DNA from: CAJCJE01 sp035948315
GTDB lineage: Bacteria; Actinomycetota; Actinomycetes; Mycobacteriales; Pseudonocardiaceae
Assembly (NCBI GenBank): GCA_035948315.1
Contig: DASZJG010000002.1
Location: 1 to 64,000 of the forward strand
Direction of reading: 5' to 3'
Length of the DNA: 64,000 bases
The notes under the pieces were generated by a model. The model worked only from the letters and a program-made list of their open reading frames with translations. It was not told the origin of the DNA and made no database searches. A program made the position numbers and the translations under genes. This document shows, in pieces, positions 15,328 through 25,452 of the stretch; within the stretch, counting starts at the first letter, position 1; each line of letters starts with the position of its first letter.

Positions 15328-16455
15328 TCAGCGCGCGGTGTGTACCCGGTCGAAGTCCAGGTCCGTTCCCGGTGCGAGTACCTGCGTCACCGCGAACTCC
15401 GCCGCCGTGGACAGGTCCACGGCCAACGGTTCGACGCCGGTCACCTCGGCGACCTTCGCACATACCCAGGCCAGTTCCTCGGCCAGATCATCGAACGAGC
15501 CGGGACCGACCTTCTCGGCTTCGGTCCACGGGATCACCGAGCCGTCGATGGGTGCCGGTTCGTCGCTGTTGATCCGGACCTGTTGGTAGAGCGGAAGAAT
15601 GTCGTCCCGGCTGCCGGCGATCGCGGTCAACCTGCTCTGCGCGGCCTCGGTCACCGCGCGGGACACCGCGACACCGGCGTCGAGGTGCGCGCCCCAACCG
15701 AGGCAGGTCAACGGGAACTCCTGACCCCACAGGGTCGCACCGAAACACGGCACGTCGAATCGGGATCGGACGCGCATGATGCGCAGCGTCGCGCCCGCTG
15801 ACGTGATGCGCTCGATCAGTTCGGCACAACTCGGGTCCTCGACCGAATCCGGCTCGACGTACTCGGCGCGGGCGCCCCGCCGGGTGACCGCATCGCGCTC
15901 GATGATCTCGTACACGGCATGCAGGCACGCCTCGTGGTAGCTGTTACCGGAGGCCAGGCCGTTGCTGTGCCAGCGAAGGCCGGGCGGCGACCAGCCACGC
16001 AGACTCCTCGGCACGTTCACTCTCCTGGCCGGCACCGGCACGGCCGAGCCGCTGCACAGACCGACCGCGCCCACCCAGTCCAGCGGGGTGTCCTCGGACA
16101 CCAGCCCGTCCGGCCCGGACAGCTGCTCGACCCGATAGGGCAACGCGAGTTCGGCGGTGGTGGCCTGCCGGTGCAGCACAGGAGGATGGCCGAACTCGGC
16201 GTGCCAGAGCTCCATCGACTCCATCGCCCCGGAGATCTTGGCCAGCAAAGGCGTCTGCCCCTTGCCCTGCGACACCGACAACGTACGGGCCATCGGCCGC
16301 ACCGCCATCGCCACCGGCACACCGAGCACATCCAGCCCGGTGACATCCGCAACCCGCGTCACACCGTAGTCGAGCAGCAGCGGCTCGATCAGCTCCCAGG
16401 TCTGCTCAGGCAGCCGCACCCGATGCGTGCCGACGCGAAAAGCCTTGTCCGCCAT
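15328..16455 (-). CDS. YcaO cyclodehydratase-like enzyme (RiPP locus 1)
   Basis: A 375-residue ATP-dependent YcaO enzyme that phosphorylates peptide amide oxygen; with a TfuA partner the family installs a backbone thioamide. The ATP/Mg motifs are in place: SGAMESME (75-82), the E175...EIIERDA box (175-189) and SRAVTEAAQSR followed by GSRDD (265-285). No C-terminal P-x-P-x-P tail is present, as in azoline-type enzymes with C-proteins, which favours thioamide chemistry. It begins at an ATG four bases after the TfuA stop and is the third gene of the operon. The stop abuts that of the SARP. The paralogue at 28757-29890 is strongly similar, most of all in the first 90 residues. Confidence 0.93.
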   Translation of the reverse strand: MADKAFRVGTHRVRLPEQTWELIEPLLLDYGVTRVADVTGLDVLGVPVAMAVRPMARTLSVSQGKGQTPLLAKISGAMESMELWHAEFGHPPVLHRQATTAELALPYRVEQLSGPDGLVSEDTPLDWVGAVGLCSGSAVPVPARRVNVPRSLRGWSPPGLRWHSNGLASGNSYHEACLHAVYEIIERDAVTRRGARAEYVEPDSVEDPSCAELIERITSAGATLRIMRVRSRFDVPCFGATLWGQEFPLTCLGWGAHLDAGVAVSRAVTEAAQSRLTAIAGSRDDILPLYQQVRINSDEPAPIDGSVIPWTEAEKVGPGSFDDLAEELAWVCAKVAEVTGVEPLAVDLSTAAEFAVTQVLAPGTDLDFDRVHTAR

Positions 16456-16459
16456 GGCC

Positions 16460-17818
16460 TCAGCCAGTCCTCTCCGGGCCGACGGTCACGAACGACTTGT
16501 ACAGGAAGAACATGCGCGCCGCGGTGATCGCCGCATCGATCGACACGAAGCCGCGATCGCGGGCCGCGGCAAGCACGGCGGCCTCGTCGGAACCGTCGAC
16601 GCGCCACACTTCCGCGAGGTGCGTGCGCAGCACGGCCGGTTTCAGATGGTCGACGGTCTGCTTGTCGGCCCAGGACGCGATCTCGGCGTTGGCCACGGTC
16701 GCTTCGGCCACCACTCGCCGCGCCGTCGCATCCTCGACGAGGTCGGGCTGGTCGTCGAGGAGATCACGAGTCGGGCGAAGCGGCTCGTAGGAGCGGACCA
16801 GCATGCGCAGCAACGCCTGATCATCAGTGAGTTCGGCCACCTCCGCGCTGGTCAGCCAGTAGGCGCGGCCGGCACTCATCGACGATCTGAGCCCGCTCCG
16901 GGTAGCGATTGACAGGGCGCGTGCGGCCAGGTCGTCCGTGCGTCCGTCAGCTCCGTCGGTGCCGGTGATCACGCGGAGCACGAACCGTTCCCAGCGGGTC
17001 GGAAAGTCATCCAGATAAAGCTGCTGATAACGGACGACAGCGCTGTCACTGACCTCGATTTCGTCGACCGTTGAAATGGTGAACTCGGCCTGCCATTCGT
17101 CAATGTATCGATTGCGCCAGTCTCCGGAGCGCCACGAATCACCGGAGTGCTGCTCAGCCGGCAATTCGCCGCAGGCGATCTTCCGCAATGTGTCGACGGT
17201 GTCCATGACCTTGACATCGGCGACCTCCGGATGGGCGGTGACGAAATCGCACAACCGAGCCTGCGCGGCCAGGTTCACCGATCCGGCCTCCTCCGCCGCG
17301 ACCCGGATGGCCCGCCATGATCTTTCCGTGTAGTGAATGTCCCGAGCGAGGTCGACAATCGACGCCGCGTCGGTTTCGTCGATCTCGCCGAGGCCCACCA
17401 ACAGGTCCGCTGCGTGCCGAACAACGACCAGCGGCACGGTGAAGCTGCGGTAGTCCGGTGCGGGCCCGTGCGCGACGGCAACCTCGTCGTCGGCGTCGAG
17501 CACGCCGTCGCGATACATCCGGAACACCGTCCCGGTGCCGACCATGCCGTATTCGGCCAGTTCAGCGGCGCGCAACGCACCCATACTCGCGCAGCCGACC
17601 ACCACGACACCGCCGGCGAGCAGAGCCAGGATCTCCTTGTGCCGGACCGACGCGCTCTGGTGGTAGTAGCCGTCGACGATCACCGCCAGGTCGCCGCGCA
17701 CCAACCCCGACCGCAGCAGATCGCCGTGCGCGACCGGGGGATGCACGACCGACCTGGGCAGGATGCTCAGCACATCCTGCCCAGGCACTGTGGGACCGAC
17801 AAAAATATGAACAGTCAA
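16460..17818 (-). CDS. TfuA-like thioamidation partner protein (RiPP locus 1)
   Basis: The 452-residue protein carries a full TfuA core in its first 200 residues: IFVGPT (5-10), DGYYHQSASVRHKEIL (49-64), VGCASMGALRAAELAEYGM (74-92) and DADDEVAVAHG (108-118), followed by a helical C-terminal extension of about 250 residues. TfuA proteins act with YcaO in trifolitoxin biosynthesis, thiovarsolin biosynthesis and McrA thioglycine formation, probably helping deliver sulfur. The start codon is 28 bp after the precursor stop. The C-terminal extension is shared with the paralogue at 29898-31238 and has no motif I recognise; it could recruit the leader peptide. Confidence 0.92.
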   Translation of the reverse strand: MTVHIFVGPTVPGQDVLSILPRSVVHPPVAHGDLLRSGLVRGDLAVIVDGYYHQSASVRHKEILALLAGGVVVVGCASMGALRAAELAEYGMVGTGTVFRMYRDGVLDADDEVAVAHGPAPDYRSFTVPLVVVRHAADLLVGLGEIDETDAASIVDLARDIHYTERSWRAIRVAAEEAGSVNLAAQARLCDFVTAHPEVADVKVMDTVDTLRKIACGELPAEQHSGDSWRSGDWRNRYIDEWQAEFTISTVDEIEVSDSAVVRYQQLYLDDFPTRWERFVLRVITGTDGADGRTDDLAARALSIATRSGLRSSMSAGRAYWLTSAEVAELTDDQALLRMLVRSYEPLRPTRDLLDDQPDLVEDATARRVVAEATVANAEIASWADKQTVDHLKPAVLRTHLAEVWRVDGSDEAAVLAAARDRGFVSIDAAITAARMFFLYKSFVTVGPERTG

Positions 17819-17846
17819 AGTTCCCCAGTTAGATTGTCGTTCCTAT

Positions 17847-17960
17847 TCAGTGACTTTCGGGATAACCAACGATGATTTCCCCGTTGAGCCAATCGTCGAA
17901 TACGTTGGCAAGCGCGAGCTGCTCCTTGGCCGCCCTGACGCGCTCAATCACCTCGTCCAT
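17847..17960 (-). CDS. Predicted thioamitide-type RiPP precursor peptide 1 (37 aa)
   Basis: A short gene directly upstream of TfuA, with AAGGGGAAG placed six bases before the ATG at 17960. The leader (residues 1-27) is helical and charged: E3, I5-E6-R7, A10-A11-K12-E13, A16, A18, F21, D23-W24-L25 and G27 are shared with the second precursor at 31260-31376. Everything after G27 differs: here the C-terminus is EIIVGYPESH. Conserved leader plus variable tail, next to TfuA-YcaO, identifies it as the substrate. The core has no cysteine and a single glycine, so a backbone thioamide rather than an azole is expected, possibly at glycine. The leader cleavage site after D-W-L-x-G is inferred. Confidence 0.88.
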   Translation of the reverse strand: MDEVIERVRAAKEQLALANVFDDWLNGEIIVGYPESH

Positions 17961-18200
17961 GCACTTCCCCTTACCGCATTGACGAACCAGTTGTCGGTCG
18001 TGGACCAGTCAGTACTCCGGCAAAAAGCGGGTACACCCCAGTATCAGGCAAGCTGCAATATGCAGCCGACCAAGAGTCGAAAAAGGTTCGCGATGAAAGG
18101 TTGATCAGTTCGCCGTGACTGCCCCAACACCTCCCCTACCGAGGAACCCCACCGACAACTTACTGGCAACCATGCCCCAACGGGAACCCCCAACACAGCA
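17961..18200 (-). promoter_or_regulatory. Upstream control region of precursor 1, conserved in locus 2
   Basis: No gene in this AT-richer stretch. Four blocks match the region upstream of precursor 2 in the same order: GCGGGTACACCCCAGTA (18027-18043), TTCGCGATGAA (18087-18097), CCAACACCTCCC (18124-18135) and CGGGAACCC (18181-18189). The first block is 67 bp from the start codon here and 68 bp in locus 2. GGAACCCC occurs twice, 40 bp apart (18143 and 18183), which could be a SARP direct-repeat operator. The promoter itself is not resolved. Confidence 0.6.
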
Positions 18201-18295
18201 ATCTCGACAAACAGGACAAGATTCACCCAATCGGACCCTTGTCCACTATGGACTGCAAAGAAAATATGAAGGTCCTGTGTGGACAACCGAGTGGA

Positions 18296-18847
18296 TCACT
18301 CGCGGCGCCCACCGCGCTCCCAGCGGTGCACCTCGACCTCGGCATCTTCGGGCAGGATGCCGCGCAGGCGCTCCGCAGCCTCGGCGGGCGCGAGGTCGAC
18401 CGACCCGGCGAATCCCACGCTGAGCCCGGGGTCCTCGCCCAGCAGCAGGCCGGCGAACAGCCACTCCGACGCGGCGAGCCGCATGTCGTCGACCGGCCGG
18501 GCCGGCCAGCCGGCCCAGACGAAGGACGAAGTCGAGCCCGCGGCCGGTCGGGGGCGGTCCCACATCGTGCCGTCGACCAGCGGCGACATCGGCAGCACGG
18601 AGATCTCGCGGTACCAGCCTGCCTGCGCGTACGGCTCCTCGAAGGCGAACGCGTGCGCCATCTCCCCGTTGTCGACCTCGACGACGTGCACGCTTCCGGT
18701 GTGCTGTTCGCCGTCCGACGAGAGGGTCGGCCCGCGCGCGATCAGCCGGGGCAGCCAGCCGTCCATGTACGCCTGGTGTGCCTCGTCCCGGTCGTTGGGC
18801 CCGAAGTCGAACTTCTCGCCATCCCGGCCGTACACCACAAATCGCAT
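18296..18847 (-). CDS. YCII-related domain protein
   Basis: A 183-residue protein whose first 100 residues resemble the YciI fold (YGRDGEKF...RDEAHQAYMDGWLPRLIARGPTL...GSVHVVEVDN, then EEPYAQAGWYREI). Such domains occur in dehydratase- or EthD-like small proteins, and the role here is unknown. It is transcribed in the same direction as the locus-1 RiPP operon but separated from it by 335 bp that hold the RiPP control region, so I do not count it as part of that operon. A weak start at ATG 18847 is the only good choice. Confidence 0.8.
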   Translation of the reverse strand: MRFVVYGRDGEKFDFGPNDRDEAHQAYMDGWLPRLIARGPTLSSDGEQHTGSVHVVEVDNGEMAHAFAFEEPYAQAGWYREISVLPMSPLVDGTMWDRPRPAAGSTSSFVWAGWPARPVDDMRLAASEWLFAGLLLGEDPGLSVGFAGSVDLAPAEAAERLRGILPEDAEVEVHRWERGGRRE

Positions 18848-19184
18848 CTGTCCCCCAATTCACGAATGCTTGTACTGCAACGGCTTCGACCCACGTGCGG
18901 CTGACGCGCGGCATCGCCCCGAGCGACGATCGCGCGGGGCGCGGCCGGCGACCCACCCGGATGAGTGGGAGGTCACCACGGTCATGTGGCAAGGGGCGGT
19001 GTCAGAGCCAGATTTCGCTGTTGCGCATGACCGACACCTCCCCACCGACTCGACTACGTGGCGTGGCGTACTCGGCCAACTGGGTACTCTTGCCATGGTC
19101 CCCCAGAAGGCGGTCACCGTGAGCGTCATTTCGGTTACCGTGTCGACACGGGCCACGCTCAGCGCGTGACCTTACCTTCCTAGT
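18848..19184. other. Divergent intergenic region before the GGDEF gene
   Basis: 337 bp between divergent genes with no convincing coding frame, RNA gene or clear repeat; it presumably holds both promoters. Confidence 0.5.
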
Positions 19185-20489
<1,305 letters not shown>

Positions 20490-20504
20490 GTCGGCGCCGG
20501 CCCT

Positions 20505-21341
20505 TCAGCTCACTGCTATGGCGACGATGGCGAACGCACACAGCCCGAGGCCGAGCCGTTGCACCCGGCCGAACCGCTCGCCGAGCACGGTCCTGGCCAA
20601 CAGCACGGTGACTCCGGGATACAGCGAGGTCAGGACGGCGACCGTGGCCAGTAGCCCGAACCGGGTGGCGTAGTAGTAGGCGAGCGTGGCCGCCGTGCCG
20701 GCGAGGCCGGCCAGCACCGGGGCGAGCGCGGTGCGGGCGGTGAAATCCAGTCGGGTCCGAGTGGCCAGGGCGGCCCCGCAGATCACCAGCATCGAACCGA
20801 TCTGCTCGGTGGCGACCGGCCACAGTCCGCTGCCCGTGCCGGTCTGGGCGAGTGCCACGAACATCAGCCCGAACGCCGCGCCGGCCAGCAGTCCGTCGAG
20901 CAGTCCGGACCGCTCGCCGGTCCGCCGCGGCCCGTCGGCGCTGGTCGCCACCAGGGCGATCGCGGGCAGCGCCACCAGGACTCCGGCCGCCGCCCACCAC
21001 CCGGGACGTTCACCGGTGGCCAGTCCGACCAGAACCGGAAGGACCGCCGCGCCGACCGCGGACACCGGTCCGACCACGGTCATCCGACCGCGCGCGAGGC
21101 CCCGGTAGAGCGCCAGCGAGCCGACTCCGCCACCCAGCCCGCCGACCAGGCCCCACACCACCGCCGACACGCTCGGCCCGGTGCCCGGAACCACCATCAG
21201 CACGATCCAGATCAGGGCGGTCGAACAGACCGAGCCGACCACGTTGACCGCGAGCGAGCCGGCCTTCCGAGCGGCAAGGCCGCCGGTGAAATCCGAGCCG
21301 CCGTAGAGCACTGCGGCGAGCAGTCCCAACAGAATTGCCAT
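20505..21341 (-). CDS. EamA/DMT-family exporter
   Basis: A 278-residue inner-membrane protein with ten predicted hydrophobic helices in two repeated EamA halves (GLLAAVLYGGSDFTGGLAARKAG and, after a basic cytosolic loop at about 135-145, the second half beginning LLDGLLAGAAFG). Members export metabolites or amino acids; the substrate is unknown. AGGGGGCG precedes the ATG at 21341. It is divergent from a MocR regulator with only 76 bp between them, which suggests PLP- or amino-acid-linked control of export. Confidence 0.88.
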   Translation of the reverse strand: MAILLGLLAAVLYGGSDFTGGLAARKAGSLAVNVVGSVCSTALIWIVLMVVPGTGPSVSAVVWGLVGGLGGGVGSLALYRGLARGRMTVVGPVSAVGAAVLPVLVGLATGERPGWWAAAGVLVALPAIALVATSADGPRRTGERSGLLDGLLAGAAFGLMFVALAQTGTGSGLWPVATEQIGSMLVICGAALATRTRLDFTARTALAPVLAGLAGTAATLAYYYATRFGLLATVAVLTSLYPGVTVLLARTVLGERFGRVQRLGLGLCAFAIVAIAVS

Positions 21342-21417
21342 GATGCGCCCCCTTGGTTCGCTTGCTGTCCTGACAACACCGTCCCGCACGGCGGTCCTGC
21401 GGGTAAGGTCCGTTCCG

Positions 21418-22812
21418 ATGGCAGGATCCAGTACCAATTCCGCGCCGCTCGTCGAGCTGCGCCGCGACGCGGGCATCCCGCTGCACCGCCAGATCGAGAC
21501 GACGATCCGCGATGCGATCCGTGCCGGCACGCTGCGCCGTGGCGCGCTGCTACCGCCGACCCGGGTGCTCGCCGCGGACCTCGGCGTGTCCCGGGGTGTC
21601 GTGGTCGAGGCGTACCAGCAGCTCACCGCGGAGGGGTACCTGACCAGCAGGGCAGGCGGGTACACCGAGGTCGCGGTCGGCCCCGCCGCGCAACCGGTCG
21701 CCGTGGACAAGGCCCGGCCCGCGCCGGCCCGGATCGACCTCAGTTACGGCCGCGCCGACGTGTCCAGTTTCCCGAGGGCGGCCTGGCTGCGCTCCATTCG
21801 CGGCGTGCTCAACGACGCGCCGAACGAGCTGTTCGGCTATCTCTCCGGCAGCGGCGTGCCGCAGCTGCGCGAGGCGATCGCCGAGTACCTCAACCGGGTA
21901 CGCGGCACGGTCGCCGATCCCGATCGCGTGGTGATCTGCACCGGCTACGCGCAGGGCATCGCGCTGCTCATCCGGATCCTCGCCGAACGCGGCGTCCGCA
22001 GGCTCGCGCTGGAGGATCCGTCCTCCTGCGACGACGCCCTGCCCGCCGCCCGCGCGGCCGGCCTTGACGTGGTCGGCATCCCGGTCGACGACACCGGGAT
22101 CCGGGTGGACCTGCTGCGCGAGAGCGGCGCGGACGCGGTCATCCTGACCCCGTCGCACCAGTGGCCGACCGGCGCCGTACTCGCCCCGCGCAACCGTGCC
22201 GCGATGCTGGAATGGGCCGCCGAGCGCGACGCCATCGTGATCGAGGACGACTACGACGCCGAATACCGCTACGACCGCACGCCGATCGGCGCCATGCAGG
22301 GCCTGGACCCTGAGCACGTCGTGTACGGCGGGTCGGCGAGCAAGACACTGGCTCCCGGCCTGCGGATCGGCTGGTTCCTGCTGCCCGCGCGGCTGGTCGG
22401 CGCCATGGCCGAGGCCAAGATCATCGCCGATCGCGGCTCGCCCGCACTGGAACAGCTGGCCCTCGCCGACTTCCTGAACCGCGGCGAGTTCGACCGGCAC
22501 CTGCGCCGGATGCGCCCGATCTACCGGCGCCGCCGCGACGCACTGCTGGCCGCCCTCGCCGACCGCCTGCCCGCGCTCACCCCGGTCGGTATCTCGGCCG
22601 GGCTGCACCTGGTCACCTGGCTACCCCCGGGCCTGGACGAGGCCGCGATCGTGGCCGACGCCTACCGGGCCGGCGTCGGCGTGGACGGCGTCGCCGGCTA
22701 CCGGATCGCCACGTCGGGACCAGGCGGGCTGATCTTCGGCTTCGCCACGGCGCACGAGCACGCCATCGCCGAAGGCGTCGCGATCCTGGCCGAGGTCATC
22801 GGCGTCCACTGA
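21418..22812 (+). CDS. MocR-type regulator (GntR wHTH plus aminotransferase domain)
   Basis: 464 residues: GntR-type winged helix (about 15-80, IPLHRQIETTIRDAIRAG and TRVLAADLGVSRGVV), a linker, then a fold-type-I aminotransferase domain (about 105-460). The PLP lysine is in the segment GGSASKTLAPGLRIGW and the PLP-contacting DYDAEYRYD box is intact. MocR proteins use PLP or PLP adducts as effectors and often control divergent transport genes, as is likely for the EamA exporter here. The ATG at 21418 is chosen because it begins the conserved region; an upstream extension to 21340 would overlap the exporter start. Confidence 0.92.
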   Translation: MAGSSTNSAPLVELRRDAGIPLHRQIETTIRDAIRAGTLRRGALLPPTRVLAADLGVSRGVVVEAYQQLTAEGYLTSRAGGYTEVAVGPAAQPVAVDKARPAPARIDLSYGRADVSSFPRAAWLRSIRGVLNDAPNELFGYLSGSGVPQLREAIAEYLNRVRGTVADPDRVVICTGYAQGIALLIRILAERGVRRLALEDPSSCDDALPAARAAGLDVVGIPVDDTGIRVDLLRESGADAVILTPSHQWPTGAVLAPRNRAAMLEWAAERDAIVIEDDYDAEYRYDRTPIGAMQGLDPEHVVYGGSASKTLAPGLRIGWFLLPARLVGAMAEAKIIADRGSPALEQLALADFLNRGEFDRHLRRMRPIYRRRRDALLAALADRLPALTPVGISAGLHLVTWLPPGLDEAAIVADAYRAGVGVDGVAGYRIATSGPGGLIFGFATAHEHAIAEGVAILAEVIGVH

Positions 22813-22953
22813 GGAAACTTCTACAAACATGTCGAAGTTAGCCGGGCGGTGGCCAACACGTCGGCTGTTCGTCATGGCCGGGCCACCAAGTGGGATGAGC
22901 ATGGCGCGGGCCATGTCAACCGAAAGGCCGTGTTAACCGAAAGGAAGTCCCCG

Positions 22954-24039
22954 ATGACGAGCAGGCACCTGCGGACCGCCGCACTGTCCGCCGTGGCCGC
23001 GACCACCGTGCTGGCCGCGGTGGGCTTCGCCGTTCCGGCCGGCGCCGCGCAGCCGTCCCCGACACCCGCCGGGGTGAGCGTGCCGGCCGGCTGGACCGCC
23101 AGGGTCGTCGCGAGCAGCGCGAGCAAAGCCATGACCGGTCTCGACGACATCACCACGCTGGACGGCAAGCTGTTCGTCGGCTTCCAGAACGGCGTCGGCA
23201 CCATGGGCGAGCCAGCCCCCTCCGGCGCGACCGCGAGCACGCTCGTCGAGTACAGCCCGGACGGTCGCACGGTGGCGCAGTGGAACCTGACCGGCAAGAT
23301 CGACGGCCTCGGCGCGAATCCGCGGACCAACGAGGTCATCGCCACGGTCAACGAGGACGGCAACAGCAGCATCTACACGGTCGAGCCGCGCGCCCACGGC
23401 GCGCGCGTGCACCACTACGCGTACAACCTCAACCCGCTGCCGCACGGTGGCGGTACGGACAGCATCACCGTGCACCACGGCGTGGTCTACCTGGCCGCGT
23501 CGAACCCGGGCACGAACGCGGCAGGCCAGACCGGCGACCGCCCGGCCATGTACACCGTGTGCTTCGCCGGGAGCACCGCGGCCCTGAGCCCGGTGTTTCC
23601 CGACGACGTCACCGCGACCAATCTGGTCACCGGTGCCACCGGCGCGTTGAACCTGACCGATCCGGACTCCAGCAACTGGGTGCCGGCGGGCATTCACGGC
23701 ATCGGCAACACGCTGATGCTGGACAGCCAGGGCGACCAGGAACTCGTGTTCGTCAAGCACCCGGGCGAGCACAACCAGTCCGTGTCCGTGCTGCCGCTGA
23801 GCACGTCGGTGGACGACACCGTGTTCGCGACGAGCACGCGCGGCACGCTGTACGTGGTCGACAGCGGAGGGACCCGGCTCATCGCGATCACCGGGCCGTT
23901 CCGCAAGGGCGAGGTGTTCACGTCGGCCAGCGGGCTGAGCACGCTGGACCCGAGCAACGGGCAGGCCACCGGCTTCGGCAGCGGCATCCAGCCCAAGGGG
24001 CTGCTCTTCGTCGCCGCGGACGGCAACCGCACCAACTGA
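22954..24039 (+). CDS. Secreted beta-propeller-like protein
   Basis: A 361-residue protein with a Sec signal peptide (positive TSRHLR, hydrophobic LSAVAATTVLAAVGFAV, cleavage near AGA-AQ at about 32). The mature part has repeated strand-turn patterns (LDDITTLDGKLFVGFQNG, VYLAASNPG, GTLYVVDSGG, GLLFVAADG) typical of a beta-propeller, with no recognisable catalytic motif. The function is unknown. GAAAGGAAG precedes the ATG. Ten bases containing this site (AACCGAAAGG) occur twice, at 22918 and 22935, so the ribosome binding site looks duplicated. A strong terminator follows. Confidence 0.85.
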   Translation: MTSRHLRTAALSAVAATTVLAAVGFAVPAGAAQPSPTPAGVSVPAGWTARVVASSASKAMTGLDDITTLDGKLFVGFQNGVGTMGEPAPSGATASTLVEYSPDGRTVAQWNLTGKIDGLGANPRTNEVIATVNEDGNSSIYTVEPRAHGARVHHYAYNLNPLPHGGGTDSITVHHGVVYLAASNPGTNAAGQTGDRPAMYTVCFAGSTAALSPVFPDDVTATNLVTGATGALNLTDPDSSNWVPAGIHGIGNTLMLDSQGDQELVFVKHPGEHNQSVSVLPLSTSVDDTVFATSTRGTLYVVDSGGTRLIAITGPFRKGEVFTSASGLSTLDPSNGQATGFGSGIQPKGLLFVAADGNRTN

Positions 24040-24058
24040 CCGGCACCAACAACAAAGG

Positions 24059-24096
24059 CCGGGTGTGCCACGGGTTTTCGTCGGTGGCACACCCGG
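24059..24096 (+). terminator. Terminator after the secreted propeller gene
   Basis: A perfect 13-bp stem (24059-24071 with 24084-24096), a 12-nt loop and a short TTTG tail, 19 bp past the stop codon. Confidence 0.85.
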
Positions 24097-24195
24097 TTTG
24101 ACTGTCAAATGTCGCCCACCACAGGCCCTTCGGCCGGGAGGCCGCCCTCGCTAACGTGCGGTCTGGACCATTTGCCCCGCCCCAGGAGGGACATC

Positions 24196-25266
24196 GTGCC
24201 GCATTCCCGACGCAAGGCCATCGGGTCAACGCTGGTGGTGCTCGCCGCCGCCCTGCTCGGCGTGCTCGCCACCCCCGGCACCGCATCCGCGCAGCCGACC
24301 ACGTCCACCGACGCGTTCAACAGCCTCACCGCCGAAAGCCACCCTGACTGGATGGCCGCGATCCCGGACCAGACCGGTATCGGCGCCCTGTCCATCCCAG
24401 GAACCCACGACACGCTGGCCATTCACGGCGGCCTGGCGCCCTGGGCCTACGAGGCGCAGGAGGACCACGGCGACAGCGCGGCGACCCTGGACGCACAGCT
24501 CGATGCGGGCATCCGCGCCATCGACATCCGGGTGCGCGTTGTCAACAACGGCACCGCGTTCGCCATCCACCACACGGACGTCTACCAGAACGCCAACTTC
24601 GACGACGTGCTCACGCACGCCAGCAGCTTCCTCGCCGCCCACCCCACCGAGACGATCCTGATGAACCTGCACGGCGAGTGCGACGGGGACAGCACCGAAG
24701 GCGGCAGCGGTTCGTCGTCCATCGGCCACTGCGCGGACGATCCCGGCAACCTCACGGCAGCCCAGCGCATCGCCGTGTTCCAGAGCTATCTGCCGCGGTA
24801 TCCGAATCTGTTCTACGCGCCCACCGTCACCGGTACCAGCACCGCGGACATGCCCACGTTGGGCGCGGTTCGCGGGCACATCGTGTTGACCTCCTTCACC
24901 GGTCCGGTCGGCGAGGTGTACTCCGGCTTCGGTCTCACCCAGACCACGACCGGAAACTGGGGCCAGTACGTGGAGAACGACTGGACCCAGTGCGACCTGA
25001 ACACGAAGTGGGGCGAGGCGCGGGCGAACATCGCCAACGCGAGCGCGGACACCTCCGGCGCGCTGTACACGACGTACACCTCGGCCAACTGCTCGCCCTT
25101 CGGCGCAGGCCCCGCGGACATGGCAGGCGGTTACGGCGGTGGGACCGGCGAGAACCAGCAGGCCCTGAACTACCTCGACGCAGGCGGCCTGACACACACC
25201 GGCGTGATCATGACCGACTACCCCGGCCATTCGCTGGTCGACGCGATCCTGCATGACGAGCCGTAG
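24196..25266 (+). CDS. Secreted phosphatidylinositol-specific phospholipase C
   Basis: A 356-residue exported enzyme that cleaves phosphatidylinositol or GPI anchors. The signal peptide spans about residues 1-34 (RRKAIG, then a long alanine/leucine stretch ending in ATPGTASAQ). The PI-PLC X-box histidines are visible in SIPGTHDTLA and FAIHHTDVY, with IDIRVRV between them. It lacks a long C-terminal extension, as usual for bacterial enzymes of 30-36 kDa. The start is the GTG at 24196 directly behind AGGAGGGAC; an upstream frame to 24109 is not needed. A host-directed or lipid-scavenging role is possible. Confidence 0.9.
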   Translation: MPHSRRKAIGSTLVVLAAALLGVLATPGTASAQPTTSTDAFNSLTAESHPDWMAAIPDQTGIGALSIPGTHDTLAIHGGLAPWAYEAQEDHGDSAATLDAQLDAGIRAIDIRVRVVNNGTAFAIHHTDVYQNANFDDVLTHASSFLAAHPTETILMNLHGECDGDSTEGGSGSSSIGHCADDPGNLTAAQRIAVFQSYLPRYPNLFYAPTVTGTSTADMPTLGAVRGHIVLTSFTGPVGEVYSGFGLTQTTTGNWGQYVENDWTQCDLNTKWGEARANIANASADTSGALYTTYTSANCSPFGAGPADMAGGYGGGTGENQQALNYLDAGGLTHTGVIMTDYPGHSLVDAILHDEP

Positions 25267-25452
25267 CGGAGCGGCTACTTAACGGGAAGGCTGACACTGG
25301 ACCCACAACGAAATCCGCAACGAGCGACGGCCCCGACGGCAGAAACCGCTGGTCCGCTCAGATGAGCTGAGTATCCTTTCGGGAACGCTGGCGCTCGCCC
25401 CCTTGTGCGGCGGATCATTGGCAGTAGATCGCTACGTCGCCGGGGAGGGGAC

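Noticed and set aside
18044..18286. A minus-strand frame of about 80 codons upstream of precursor 1, with faint similarity to a frame upstream of precursor 2
   Set aside because: The similarity follows the conserved DNA blocks and not a coding pattern; the proteins do not align well and no ribosome binding site is present.
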